The notes below the pieces were generated by a model. That model had not been told where the DNA came from. It searched no databases and worked only from the letters and a program-made list of their open reading frames with translations. Positions 47,211-58,001 of a stretch of 64,000 nucleotides of DNA are shown here, piece after piece. Source of the DNA: Aquarana catesbeiana (Eukaryota; Chordata; Amphibia; Anura; Ranidae); the NCBI RefSeq assembly GCF_042186555.1, contig NC_133325.1:293142109-293206108 (forward strand), in the 5' to 3' direction. Each line of letters opens with the position of its first letter. Within the stretch, counting starts at the first letter, position 1. The position numbers and the translations under genes were made by a program.

Positions 47211-48069
47211 CAGTCTTTAGTTCTCAGTGTCCTCCCCGTGGCCCCCTCACCTGGCTCTACTGCTCTTCTGGCTCTCCTCCAGCTCTGCCTCATCCTCCTC
47301 CATCACCGCTCTGAAACCTTCCGGGACCAAAAGCACTGATGGCTCCATTCTCCTCCTCGGAGCTCCGTGCTCCAGAAGCCAGCCGTGGCCACCACTCTTA
47401 TCAGCAGTAGGGACAGCTCCAGCCACAACAAGCTCCGGCCCCGGCGCTCCATGTGCCCAACGTACACACAGCGTGGCTCCTCACTTCCGCATTCCACCAC
47501 CATGACGCCGCCTGGGATCACTTTCTATTGGCTAGTGAGGGGGTGGGACGATGAGGGGAGAGAGAAGGGGATGGATGGAAGGCCTCCTCTCCTCGCTACA
47601 CAGGGGGGGTGACGTCAGTAGGAGGCGGATCAAAGCAGCGCGGAAACTTCGGCTTTCAGCTCCACTCGGAGGCAGGGCATGGTGCGGCGGCACGGCGCGA
47701 GGATGACGTCATCCTCAATAATCGATTTCTTAAGGCTAGAGAATCGATGCCGCATCGTGGACGGTCGAATCCCGATGCATCGATTCGACGATTAATTTCA
47801 ACACCCCTACCACTTACTGGGAATTCCTCGTTACACCAACATAGTTGTATCTTTGAACTTAAAAACTATGGGATAATGGTGTTGTGGTAACTTGCCCCCC
47901 CAAAAAAGCATAATAATATTATTCTTGATATCACTAGAAAAAAAAGCTTTTGAAAATTTGTTTGCAATAACTCCATCAGTATCACCAGCAAAGCAGCTTC
48001 ATTATTATCCCAAAAAGAAGAAGAGAATGTGCGCTGCATTTCCTGTCGGAAAATCCGATTGCGTGTAAG

Positions 48070-48468
48070 AGTATCCATATCAGCACTGTGGTTCAGGAGC
48101 TGCCTGTGAGTTCTACCTGCAGCCAGGCCTAGCTACTGTTGTTTAAAATACTCTTTTCAAGGATCATAGTCTTGGAGGAATGTTAATCATAAGAAGGAAT
48201 CCTGCCAATACCATAAAATGCCGCAAAGAGGTCGTTAAACAGCAGCTCCTCAAAGTTCTACATTTTGTGCTTCATCTGGAATGAAAGCAATATTTTTGGC
48301 ATTTTACACTTGTTTTAGGGAAATAGGCTGTCCAACCAATAGTGTCCCCACTCTTTCATGACCCAAATCATGGGGTCCTCTTGTAGGTATTTGGGCATAA
48401 AAGACCCCGTTTGCCAAAAATTGCCTGCAACAGAGGACCCAAAGTCCCAACCAACATAAATTTTCATA
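48070..48468. other. no gene seen
   Basis: Unassigned sequence between the Harbinger relic and the solo LTR. Confidence 0.45.
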
Positions 48469-49334
48469 GTTAGTGTCAGGAAAAGCCCTCTTGCAGTTAT
48501 CCCAGCAGATTGAGGGTTAAACGAATGCCTGTGCATAGAAGCGCCATACGGCGCTCGCGCACGCAATAGCGCCAATTGCGCTAATGGTGCTAACAAATGT
48601 ACGCGCATGCGCAATAACGCCAATAGTGCTAACGGGCGTACGCGCATGCGCAATAGCGCCACTTGGCGCCAAAGATAGGCTATTTAAAGAAGACTGTTCC
48701 AATGCTGCCTTGCTGTCTGGTCTACAGCGTTTCCTGAGACCCCTGCTACCTTGTTACCAGTTTTCCTGTATCCAGTACTTACTTGCTTGTTCCTGACTTA
48801 CCTGCTTGCTGCCCGCCCCGATCTTGACCCGGCTTGTCTGCACCTCCCTGCTGTCTGCAACCTGCTACAGGACTACAGTGCACCTCCCTGCTATCTGCAT
48901 CCTGCTACAGTACTACAGTGCACCTCCCTGCTGTCTGCAACCTGCTACAGGACTACAGTGCACCTCCCTGCTATCCGCATCCTGCTACAGTACTACAGTG
49001 CACCTCCCTGCTGTCTGCAACCTGCTACAGGACTACAGTGCACCTCCCTGCTGTCTTCATCCAGCTACGGGACTACAGTGCACCTCCCTGTTACCTGCAC
49101 CCTGCTACAGTACTACAGTGCACCTCCCTGCTGTCTGCAACCTGCTACAGGACTACGGTGCACCTCCCTGCTGACTACAGGATCCTGCCTTCTACTTCAG
49201 TGTTCCAGTCAGGCACTTGTGTCCCTCTGTACTTTCGAGTCCCTGTTCACACGTTCAGGGGTTCTTAAGTCGGAGGCATACGAGAGGCCGTTCTCTGCAT
49301 TCCGGGCTCCACCTACCAGGTACGTGACAGTTAG
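48469..49334 (+). mobile_element. solo LTR with 5-bp target duplication
   Basis: GTTAG occurs at 48469-48473 and 49330-49334 around an 856-bp unit that starts TGTCAGG and ends CGTGACA (TG...CA). No internal coding. Two GCGCATGCGC palindromes (48603-48612, 48642-48651) and an AT box GGCTATTTAAAG at 48676 would suit a promoter in plus orientation. It was presumably left by recombination between two LTRs. It does not resemble the LTRs of the Gypsy element above. Confidence 0.82.
48839..49177 (+). repeat. 40-bp tandem array inside solo LTR
   Basis: About eight units of CACCTCCCTGCTGTCTGCAA plus CCTGCTACAGGACTACAGTG. Since 40 is not a multiple of three, all three frames stay open over the array; these frames are not genes. 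Two subtypes (CTGCAA...GGACT and CTGCATC...GTACT) alternate. Confidence 0.93.
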
Positions 49335-49896
49335 GGAGGAGTAAAATGTCCACCTTGAAGCCTGTTCCATTTCTTCCTCCTCACCAGCAACACCCCAACC
49401 CTTCTACACCTCATATTCCTATTCTCCAATTGAAGGTGGAAGAGGAAAAGGAAGCATTAGCATTTCTTGCAGTCAACTTGCTGCTCTACATCTTGGAGGA
49501 GTAAGCCACTATATTAATAACTAAATAAGCAGAAAAAGTTAAATAAAAAATATAAAATGTAATATAAATGTAAAATATAAATCACCAGCAGACCCCTGCA
49601 ATCACTGAGCCAGGGTTGTGGGTATTAGACCCTTGTACTTATCAACATGGGGAGTGCTTTGCCAAAGTGGTCCAACCTGGCAAAGCCCCCAACCCCCAAA
49701 ATTGAGGATGAGTGGCCTGGTATGGTTCAAAGGTGACACACACTTACCCCCCCCCCCCTTCCTGGCCTGTCAGGCTGCATGCTTCAATAAGGAATGAATT
49801 TTAGGGAAATATCATATTTTTTGTTTTGTTTTGTTTGTTTTTTGTTTTTGTTTTTTGTTTTTGCATGGGGTTCCCTATTAAAAATGATACTTGTCC
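49335..49896. other. no gene; T/G-rich simple repeat
   Basis: No coding sense. A (T)nG simple repeat lies at about 49815-49863 and a short C-run at 49747-49758. Confidence 0.55.
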
Positions 49897-50180
49897 CTAA
49901 GGCTCTGTTTCCACTACTGCGAGTTGTTTTGCTACTTGACACATGTGAAGTCACATGACAAGTCAAAACCCATGTATTTCAATGGTCCCTGTTGTAAATG
50001 GTGCGACTCAAGTCACGGCGACTCCAAAAAACGTATTTGCACTACTTTGTTCCGACTTCAGTGCCACTTGTTCTCACATGGTTCTCACCGGTCGCATGAC
50101 ATCGCATCAAAAATTGCATTGCAAAATTGCACTGTAAATCGTGTGACTTTGGGGTCACAATAGAGGAAACCTAGCCTTAG
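49897..50180. mobile_element. 284-bp MITE
   Basis: The inverted ends CTAAGGCTCTGTTTCCACTA and (read inward from the right) CTAAGGCTAGGTTTCCTCTA enclose noncoding DNA with repeated GTCACATGAC-like motifs. Flanks give TAA and TTA, so a Harbinger-type TWA duplication is possible but not proven. Confidence 0.7.
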
Positions 50181-51921
50181 GGTCTGGTATGTATTGTAGA
50201 GGGGACCACACATTGAGAGCTGTCAGTTACTAGCAATTTAAACTGCATTTTTTTACATGTAAATGTCAGTTTTGCTGTAGTAGGTTGTATTCATTGTAAA
50301 GATACACCACCTTCCATGCAGGTCTAAGCCATCCCACATGCATATCATCTAAAGAGTTTTGCATTTGAATTTTTGCAATTATTAAAATTGCGTCAAACTG
50401 AACTTATAAAATATTTTATATGCTTTGGTGCCTATTCCACAGGGCATTGCCCAGCTCCCCTCTCTTTTGTTTGACAATCCCTATGTGCCTGGAAAATTTA
50501 ATTGTTTTTAATATTTGCTTCTAATTGACTTCAATGGGATTTGTATTCAGCACTTCAGTAATGTTTGCCGAACCTGCCTTGAAACCAAACCCAGGTACAT
50601 TTGGCTTTACCCTACTGTCAACTGATGGGTATTTTGCATTATAACTAGTTCATTTTATATATGCATATGCAACTTATATGTCTGTATGATAAAGAATTGT
50701 AAAGTTAGAGCAAGTATATTTTATTACTAAAAAGAATACATAAGGTTCCCTTTCTATTTATATATGAAACATCAAATCAATCAATATAGTTTAAAACGCT
50801 AAGTTCAATCCCAATAAAATCTTTTTAAGATTATTGTCTTTTATATAGGGGAGTGACCTGTCACGTTACCAAAATATAAAGGCTTCTATTACTAATGCAT
50901 TTTTCAAGCCCTTCTGACATGTAGTTGTAATGTCTTGACTCAAAGTATATTTAGATAGAATTTATTATAGATATATCATGTTTAATTATTCTTTCCGTCT
51001 ATTGCTGTTTACAGGCTTTTGTGCTTTCTGTCTGATCCCTGGCCTTTGCTGCCTTTTCGGACCATGACCTGACAGTCATTATTATGTCTTTTATCTTCTT
51101 TTTTTTTATTAGACCAATCAGGCGTGACATTTGGCTTTTCAGAGATCCTATCCATTACACTGTCAGTAGAGTAAGCTGATGTACTGTAGGCCGAGTGTCA
51201 ACATAAGGTGAGGCTGAAAATCAGCCGCAATCTAAAGCTAATTACCCTTCCTGCAAGTTAATTAAATACTTGTTAGGAGCAGCAGGATAGATCCTAATTA
51301 AAGTTGTCTAATAACAGAGCTCTGACATAAGCTGACGCTGAGATTTCCTACAGGGTTTAAATAATTGTACAAAGGGCAATAATACCTGTCTCATCATGGG
51401 GTCCTGGATAACCCTAAAGATGTACATTTATCTGTATTTTTCTTTTCTAATTTGCCACATAATGTGCACGGCAAGCATGTGTTTAATTTACACACATTTT
51501 AATTTCAGTGTCTCAGAAATCTTCACAAGGAAATTGTTACTTTTAGGCAGGACAAGGAATCTGCTTATAATAATTAACCCATTTTCCACTGGAATTGTTA
51601 ACAGAGACAAGTTAACAATTGATGGAGATAAGGGTTAATTTATATATGTTTTACTTAGTCATTGGTGGGTAGGAATATTTTACATAGATAGATTCATATC
51701 TATATATGTATCTTCCTCTATTTAACAGTTAAAATAAAGCACAAATAAAATGTGTGTTATATATGTTACTGCTTTACAAATAATTAATATATTTAGTAAA
51801 GAAACAAATAGTTAAATATCCACTGCATCTTTAACCCTGTCTGATTACAGATTTCTCAGCTTATGTTAATTCAGCATGAAACCTTTTGTATACTGTATAT
51901 CACTATGCAAAATATATTACA
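50181..51921. other. unique AT-rich region with a possible conserved noncoding segment
   Basis: No gene seen. Positions about 51110-51420 differ from the rest of the window: high-complexity, not repeated elsewhere here, with homeodomain-type cores (GCTAATTACC, GTTAATTAAA, CCTAATTAAAG) within 70 bp and no transposon ends. That composition resembles vertebrate conserved noncoding elements; the resemblance is only an impression until aligned. Confidence 0.35.
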
Positions 51922-53563
51922 TACAGTGGGGACGAAAAGTATTCAGACCCCCTTAAATTTTTCACTCTTTGTTATATTGCAGCCATTTGCTAAAATCATT
52001 TAAGTTCATTTTCTTCCTCATTAATATACACACAGCACCCCATATTGACAGAAAAACACAGAATTGTTGAAATTTTTGCAGGTTTATTAAAAAAGAAAAA
52101 CTGAAATATCACATGGTCCTAAGTATTCAGACCCTTTGCTGTGACATTCATATATTAAACCCAGGTGCTGTCCATTTCTTCTGATCATCATTGAGATGGT
52201 TCTACACCTTCATTTGAGTCCAGATGTGTTTGATTATACTGATTGGACTTGATTAGGAAAGCCACACACCTGTCTATATAAGACCTTACAGCTCACAGTG
52301 TGTGTCAGAGCAAATGAGAATCATGAGGTCAAAGGAACTGCCTGAAGAGCTCAGAGACAGAATTGTGGCAAGGTACAGATCTGGCCAAGGTTACAAAAAA
52401 ATTTCTGCTGCACTTACGGTTCTTAAGAGCACAGTGGCCTCCATAATCCTTAAATGGAAGACATTTGGGATGACCAGAACCCTTCCTAGAGCTGGCTGTC
52501 CGGCCAAACTGAGCTATCAGGGGGAGAAGAGCCTTGGTGAGAGAGGTAAAGAAGAACCCAAAGATCACTGTGGCTGAGCACCAGAGATGCAGTCAGGAGA
52601 TGGGAGAAAGTCGTAGAAAGTCAACCATCACTGCAGCCCTCCACCAGTCGGGGCTTTATGGCAGAGTGGCCCGACGGAAGCCTCTCCTCAGTGCAAGACA
52701 CATGAAAGCCCGCATGGAGTTTGCTAAAAAAACACCTGAAGGACTCCAAGATGGTGAGAAATAAGATTCTTTGGTCTGATGAAACCAATAGAGAACTTTT
52801 TGGCCTTAATTCTAAGTGGTATGTGTGGATAAAACCAGGCACTGCTCAGCACCTATCCAATACAGTCCCAACAGTGAAGCATGGTGGTGGCATCATCATG
52901 CTGTGGGGGTGTTTTTCAGCTGCAGGGACAGGAAGACTGGTTGCAATCGAGGGAAAGATGAATGCGGCCAAGTACAGGGATATCCTGGATGAAAACCTTC
53001 TCCAAAGTGCTCAGGACCTCAGACTGGGCCGAAGGTTTACCTTTCAACAAGACAATGACCCTAAGCACACAGCTAAAATAACAAAGGAGTGGCTTCACAA
53101 CAACTCCGTGACTGTTCTTGAATGGCCCAGCCAGAGCCCTGACTTAAACCCAATTGAGCATCTCTGGAGAGACCTAAAAATGGCTGTCCACCAATGTTTA
53201 CCATCCAACCTGACAGAACTGGAGAGGATCTGCAAGGAGGAATGGCAGAGGATCCCCAAATCCAGGTGTGAAAAACTTGTTGTATCTTTCCCAAAAAGAC
53301 TCATGGCTGTATTAGATCAGAAGGGTTCTTCTACTAAATACTGAGCAAAGGGTCTGAATACTTAGGACCATGTGATATTTCAGTTTTTCTTTTTTAATAA
53401 ATCTGCAAAAATGTCAACAATTCTGTGTTTTTCTGTCAATATGGGGTGCTGTGTGTACATTAATGAGGAAAACAAATGAACTTAAATGATTTTAGCAAAT
53501 GGCTGCAATATAACAAAGAGTGAAAAATTTAAGGGGATCTGAATACTTTCTGTCCCCACTGTA
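51922..53563 (+). mobile_element. Tc1-type transposon with 217-bp inverted repeats
   Basis: TA flanks both ends (51922-51923 and 53562-53563). The 1638-bp element starts CAGTGGGGACGAAAAGTATTC and ends with the near complement CTTTCTGTCCCCACTG. The inverted repeats extend about 217 bp, with inner ends AGTATTCAGACCCTTTGCT (near 52140) and AGCAAAGGGTCTGAATACT (near 53345). One transposase gene fills the middle. A paralogous empty site at 57292-57488 supports the borders. Confidence 0.95.
52314..53344 (+). pseudogene. Tc1 transposase, broken
   Basis: From the ATG at 52314 (MRIMRSKELPEELRDRIVAR) the paired helix-turn-helix region follows (GQGYKKISAALTVLKSTVAS), then a GRPR-like hook (here AGCPAKLS). 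A frameshift near 52530 moves to VREVKKNPKITVAEHQ, and another near 52725 moves to LKDSKMVRNKILWSDETN. The catalytic DD34E triad is complete: D in WSDET, D in QQDNDPKHT, E in NPIEHLW. The normal length is about 340 residues, and this copy covers all of it. In active relatives the enzyme cuts at the inverted repeats and targets TA. Only the two frameshifts and minor substitutions disable it. Confidence 0.93.
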
Positions 53564-53852
53564 TGTAAAAATACAAATATAGAATTATATGCTCTAGAGC
53601 AGCGTCTTCTTAGATGTGCTTATCACACTTTCTCTTAATTATTGCTCTTAGAGGCTGCAGTTCATTGTTTTACCATAACATCTGTATATTTTTCTTACTA
53701 ACAAGTCACCAGCAAAATGAGAATATTTTAAATTGGTAGATTTCTGTTAAAATGTTTTTAAACACATTTTAACAGTGCTTTATCTTATTTTTACAGTTAG
53801 CAAAAGAAAATTTGTTTTAACATAATTTTAAATTGGAGGCCAAAAGCTAATA

Positions 53853-53894
53853 GCCAATGTGTTTTGGGGATCTATGTGCCCCCTTTATCAGGGC
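53853..53894 (-). ncRNA. hammerhead-like motif, degenerate
   Basis: Minus strand: stem I GCC (53894-53892), CUGAUAA (G8 replaced by A), extra A, stem II GGGG/CCCC with a GCACAUAGAU-type loop, AAA in place of GAA, ACACAU, U, then GGC closing stem I. Two invariant positions are changed, so activity is unlikely; the arrangement matches the copy at 1225. Confidence 0.45.
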
Positions 53895-54349
53895 ATGTAG
53901 ACGTACAAACCAGGGCACGTAGATGTACAACCATTAGTAAACTGGACCTACAATGGTATTTATTCCAGTGTGAGTTGAAAGCACGGGTCTAATCAGTAGC
54001 TTGTTTGGCAACCTTGAAATTCAACCCTTCTTGCATTATACTATAAGCCAAGGAGACTGTGGAGATCCCCTGGCGTGTAGAAGCCACCAGCCTAGGGACC
54101 AAATCATTTACACCAACAGTAATACAGGGCAGCACAGTGGTGTAGTAGTTAGCACTTTCACTTAGCAGCAAAAGGGTCGCTGGTTCAAATCGTGACCACG
54201 ACTGCCTGGTTTGCATGTTCTCCCTGTGCCTGTGTGGGTTTCCTCCGGTTTCCTCCCACATGCTGGTAGGTTAATCAGATCCTGTCTAAATTGGCCCTAG
54301 TATATGTATGAATGTGTGTTAGGGACCTTAGATTGGAAGCTCCTTGAGG

Positions 54350-56518
54350 GTAGGGACTAGGGATGAGCCGAACACCCCCCTGTTCGGTTCGCACCAGAAC
54401 ATGCGAACAGGAAAAAAGTTCGTTTGAACATGCGAACACCGTTAAAGTCTATGGGACACGAACATGAATAATCAAAAGTGCTAATTTTAAAGGCTTATAT
54501 GCAAGTTATTGTCATAAAAAGTGTTTGGGGACCTGGGTCCTGCCCCAGGGGACATGTATCAATGCAAAAAAAAGTTTTAAAAACGGCCGTTTTTTCAGGA
54601 GCAGTGATTTTAATAATGCTTAAAGTCAAACAATAAAAGTGTAATATCCCTTTATATTTCGTACCTGGGGGGTGTCTATAGTATGCCTGTAAAGGGGCGC
54701 ATGTTTCCTGTGTTTAGAACAGTCTGACAGCAAAATGACATTTTGAAGGAAAAAACTCATTTAAAACTACCCGCGGCTATTGCATTGCCGACAATACACA
54801 TAGAAGTTCATTGATAAAAACGGCATGGGAATTCCCCAAAGGGGAACCCCGAACCAAAATTAAAAAAAAAAAATGACGTGGGAGTCCTCCTAAATTCCAT
54901 ACCAGGCCCTTCAGGTCTGGTATGGATATTAAGGGGAACCCCGGCCAAAATTAAAAAAAAAAAATGACGTGGGGTTCCCCCTAAATGCGGGCGGGGGGCT
55001 TATCGGAATCTGGAAGCCCCCTTTAACAAGGTGACCCCCAGATCCCGGCCCCCCCCCTGTGTGAAATGGTAAGGGGGTACATAAGTACCCCTACCATTTC
55101 ACGAAAAAAGTGTCAAAAATGTTAAAAATGACAAGAGACAGTTTTTGACAATTCCTTTATTTAAATGCTTCTTCTTTCTTCTATCTTCCTTCATCTTCTG
55201 GTTCTTCTGGCTCTTCTGGTTCTTCTGGTTCTTCCTCCGGCGTTCTCGTCCAGCATCTCCTCCGCGGCGTCTTCTGTCTTCTTCTCCTCGGGCCGCTCCG
55301 CACCCATGGCATGGGGGGGAGGCTCCCTCTCTTCTCTTCTTCTCTTCTTCTTTTCTTCTTTTCTTCTCTTCTTCTCTTCTTCTCTTCTTCATTTTCTTCT
55401 CCGGGCCGCTCCGCAATCCATGCTGGCATGGAGGGAGGCTCCCGCTGTGTGACGGCGCTCCTCGTCTGACAGTTCTTAAATAACGGGGGATCTGGGGGTC
55501 ACCTTGTTAAAGGGGGCTTCCAGATTCCGATAAGCCCCCCGCCCGCAGACCCCCACAACCACCGGCCAGGGTTGTGGGGATGAGGCCCTTGTCCTCATCA
55601 ACATGGGGACAAAGTGTTTTGGGGGGCTACCCCAAAGCACCCTCCCAATGTTGAGGGCATGTGGCCTGGTACGGTTCAGGAGGGAGGGGGGGCCGCACTC
55701 TCGTCCCCCCCTCTTTTCCTGCGGCCTGCCAGGTTGCGTGCTCGGATAAGGGTCTGGTATGGATTTTTGGGGGGACCCCACGCCGTTTTTTTTTTTTTTT
55801 GGCGCAGGGTTCCCCTTAAAATCCATACCAGACCTGAAGGGTCTGGTATGGAATTTAGGGGGAACCCCACGTCATTTTTTTTTTTTAATTTTGGCCGGGG
55901 TTCCCCTTAATATCCATACCAGACCTGAAGGGCCTGGTATGGAATTTAGGGGGACCCCCACGTCATTTTTTTTTTAAATTTTGGTTCGGGGTTCCCCTTT
56001 GGGGAACTCCCATGCCGTTTTTATCAATGAACTTCTATGTGTATTGTCGGCAATGCAATAGCCGCGGGTAGTTTTAAATGAGTTTTTTTCCTTCAAAATG
56101 TCATTTTGCTGTCAGACTGTTCTAAACACAGGAAACATGCGCCCCTTTACAGGCACACTATAGACACCCCCCAGGTACGAAATTTAAAGGGATATTACAC
56201 TTTTATTGATTGACTTTAAGCATTATTAAAATCACTGCTCCTGAAAAAACGGCCGTTTTTAAAACTTTTTTTTGCATTGATCCATGTCCCCTGGGGCAGG
56301 ACCCAGGTCCCCAAACACTTTTTATGACAATAACTTGCATATTAGCCTTTAAAATTAGCACTTTTGATTTCTCCCATAGACTTTTAAAGGGTGTTCCGCG
56401 GCATTCGAATTTGCCGGCAACACCCCAAATTGTTCGCTGTTCGGTGAACTTGCGAACAGCCAATGTTCGAGTCGAACATGAGTTCGACTCGAACTCGAAG
56501 CTCATCCCTAGTAGGGAC
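54350..56518. mobile_element. non-autonomous hAT foldback related to the 23.3-kb hAT
   Basis: GTAGGGAC is duplicated at 54350-54357 and 56511-56518. The element (54358-56510, 2153 bp) starts TAGGGATGAGCCGAACACCC and ends GAAGCTCATCCCTA. Most of the left 680 bp is inverted in the right 1 kb, including AACGGCCGTTTTT and CAAGGTGACCCCCAGAT and their complements. The central loop holds (TTCTTC)n-rich sequence and no transposase. Its first 400 bp match 23273-23680 closely. Confidence 0.93.
55180..55410 (+). repeat. pyrimidine-rich TTCTTC/CTTCTT tract
   Basis: Low-complexity centre of the foldback. The glutamate/lysine/arginine-rich frame on minus and the serine/phenylalanine/leucine-rich frames on plus are artefacts of this composition. 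Confidence 0.85.
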
Positions 56519-56600
56519 TGATGTGAATGTACAATGCATGTGTAAAGTGATGAGTAAATTGACAGTGCTATATAATTAACTGAAATAAATAAATTAATAC

Positions 56601-58001
56601 CTTAAGATAACAATAACAGTAAAATTAACCTATGATCCAGTGCTATCTTTCCACTTTCCTCAACCAAAATGATGAGCGCTCCTTCCAGCTCTGGTCTGAG
56701 TGCCAGTATCAGAAAGCAGTAGTCTCTGCACTGTAGTCAGCAGCAATGGTGGTACACCAGAAAAGGGCTGAGGATGACGGTTTGTAGGATGGCACCCAGA
56801 AACTGGACATTGGAAGCTTGGTACAGAGGCTGCAAGGGTACTCAATTGTGCGCAGGTGAAAGTACTCATCAAGATCAAGAACATGGTCAGATGGCAAGCC
56901 AGGGTCAGATGTAGTTGGAAGCCAAGCTGGGGTCATATACAAGGAGGAAAAGTAAACATAGGCAAGCAAGAAGCAAAGGCCAGTACCAGGAAATCAGCAG
57001 ATCAGAGTCCGGAATCCACAAGACAAGGTCAGGAGCAGGTGGGATCAGGAGCAAGAAAACATAAACACAGGCCACTGGGAGCTGAAGAGCATCCAGCAAT
57101 TAGCACTTATCGGGGTCTCCTTTAAAGTGGATTAGATTGGCTCCCTCCTTGGGACTGGGACCAATGTGCCGATGTGTCAGTGCACACTGGTTTCTAGCTA
57201 GAGACAGCCTGCATGTTGGCACATGCGCTCAAGAATTAGCTGCACTAGTATGTGCATGAGTATTAGCTCCCTGACAATGTTACAGCTTTAAGAAACAAAT
57301 GCAGTTAAATATCCACTACATCATAAACCACATCTGATTATAGTCTCAGCTTGTGTTAATTCAGCATAAAACCTTGATTATACATCACTATGAAAAAATG
57401 CATTACATACGTAGGTAAAATGATGCATATAAAATTATACTCTCTAGAGCTTACTTATCACAACTTCAAATACTTATTGACCTGTAGTATTTTGGATCTT
57501 GTTTATATGCTACACTGGCTTTTATCAGCTGTCAGTGAAGAAATCCCAAAAGTTACTACCTGGAGGTGGTATGCAGCTAAGTACAATGCTCAATGAATGG
57601 ATGAGGGGGAAGAATGAAGACAAGGTACTCCCTATACACTGCATCTCAGTGGGAGCCCACTGTGATATTTATGGTGGCAATAGATGTATAGTATCTGTAA
57701 TTTTACTTGTTTCCTTAATATGGTTCTCCTTGTTTAAAAATATAACATGTTGCAGTATTGATCTGATTTGTTTCTGAAAAAGAGAAAAAAAATTCAGGGT
57801 ATATTTTTTTCTGCTTTTGTATTTGGTTTAATTTTTTTGTCATTCTTGTGTTTTTTGTTGCATTGACTAGGTAAAAGCATTTCAAACGGAATTTAAAAAT
57901 TGAGCAACTACTGGATGAAAACATAGTCATATTTTTTTTTTAGACACCACTGTCCCACCTTCTAAGATTTCTTAGCCATTGGTTTCAACTTTGGTTGACT
58001 G
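56601..58001. other. no gene seen
   Basis: Apart from the duplicated segment at 57292-57488, nothing recognisable. Around 56880-57060 runs of CAGGGTCAG- and AGGAGCAGG-like words recall LTR leader sequences, without clear ends. Confidence 0.45.
57292..57488 (+). repeat. paralogous copy of the Tc1 insertion site
   Basis: This segment matches 51802-51921 joined to 53562-53650: shared landmarks are GAAACAAAT, GTTAAATATCCACT, TTAATTCAGCAT, ATTACATA and CTCTAGAGC...CTTATCAC. The Tc1 element is absent here, so it is an empty site produced by an older local duplication. Confidence 0.85.

Larger units (their letters stand above)
46030..47817. mobile_element. non-autonomous hAT element, 1.77 kb
   Basis: CCACTTAC is duplicated at 46030-46037 and 47810-47817. 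The ends TAGGGGTG (46038) and CACCCCTA (47809) are inverted; next to them are palindromic tracts such as CACGATTCGATTCGATTACG and GCATCGATTCGACG. No transposase. It contains a 31-bp array and a large inverted repeat (separate entries). Confidence 0.9.
45223..48069 (+). mobile_element. internally deleted Harbinger relative, interrupted by hAT
   Basis: The left end is AAAGCCTCGTACACATGATCGG and the right end TGTCGGAAAATCCGATTGCGTG; both are decayed versions of the ends at 24468-31654. The interior has a fragment of transposase exon 1, then jumps to sequence matching the 3' flank of the MADF gene (TATGTGTTTTACTTCAAATG near 45955), then the right subterminal region (AAGAAGAAGAGA...TGCGCTG). About 4 kb is therefore missing. 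A 1.77-kb hAT element is inserted at 46038. Confidence 0.8.
54120..56600 (+). mobile_element. tRNA-derived SINE, split by a hAT element
   Basis: The 5' part (from about 54127) has a pol III A box TGGTGTAGTAGT (54138-54149) and a B box GGTTCAAATCG (54182-54192) 33 bp apart. The body includes TGCATGTTCTCCCTGTGCCT and GGTTTCCTCC. It is cut at GGGTAGGGAC (54357) and resumes at 56511 with GTAGGGACTGATGTGAATG to an AAATAAATAAA tail. TAATAC at 54120-54125 and 56595-56600 may be its target duplication. Confidence 0.8.

Noticed and set aside
48751..49344. 197-residue frame and two overlapping ones in the solo LTR
   Set aside because: All three frames are open over the 40-bp array; none has a domain.
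54138..54192. tRNA gene
   Set aside because: A and B boxes are present but no cloverleaf can be completed; the downstream body and A-rich tail make it a SINE.
55099..55483. Lysine/glutamate/arginine-rich and phenylalanine/serine-rich frames
   Set aside because: Low-complexity TTCTTC tract in a hAT foldback.
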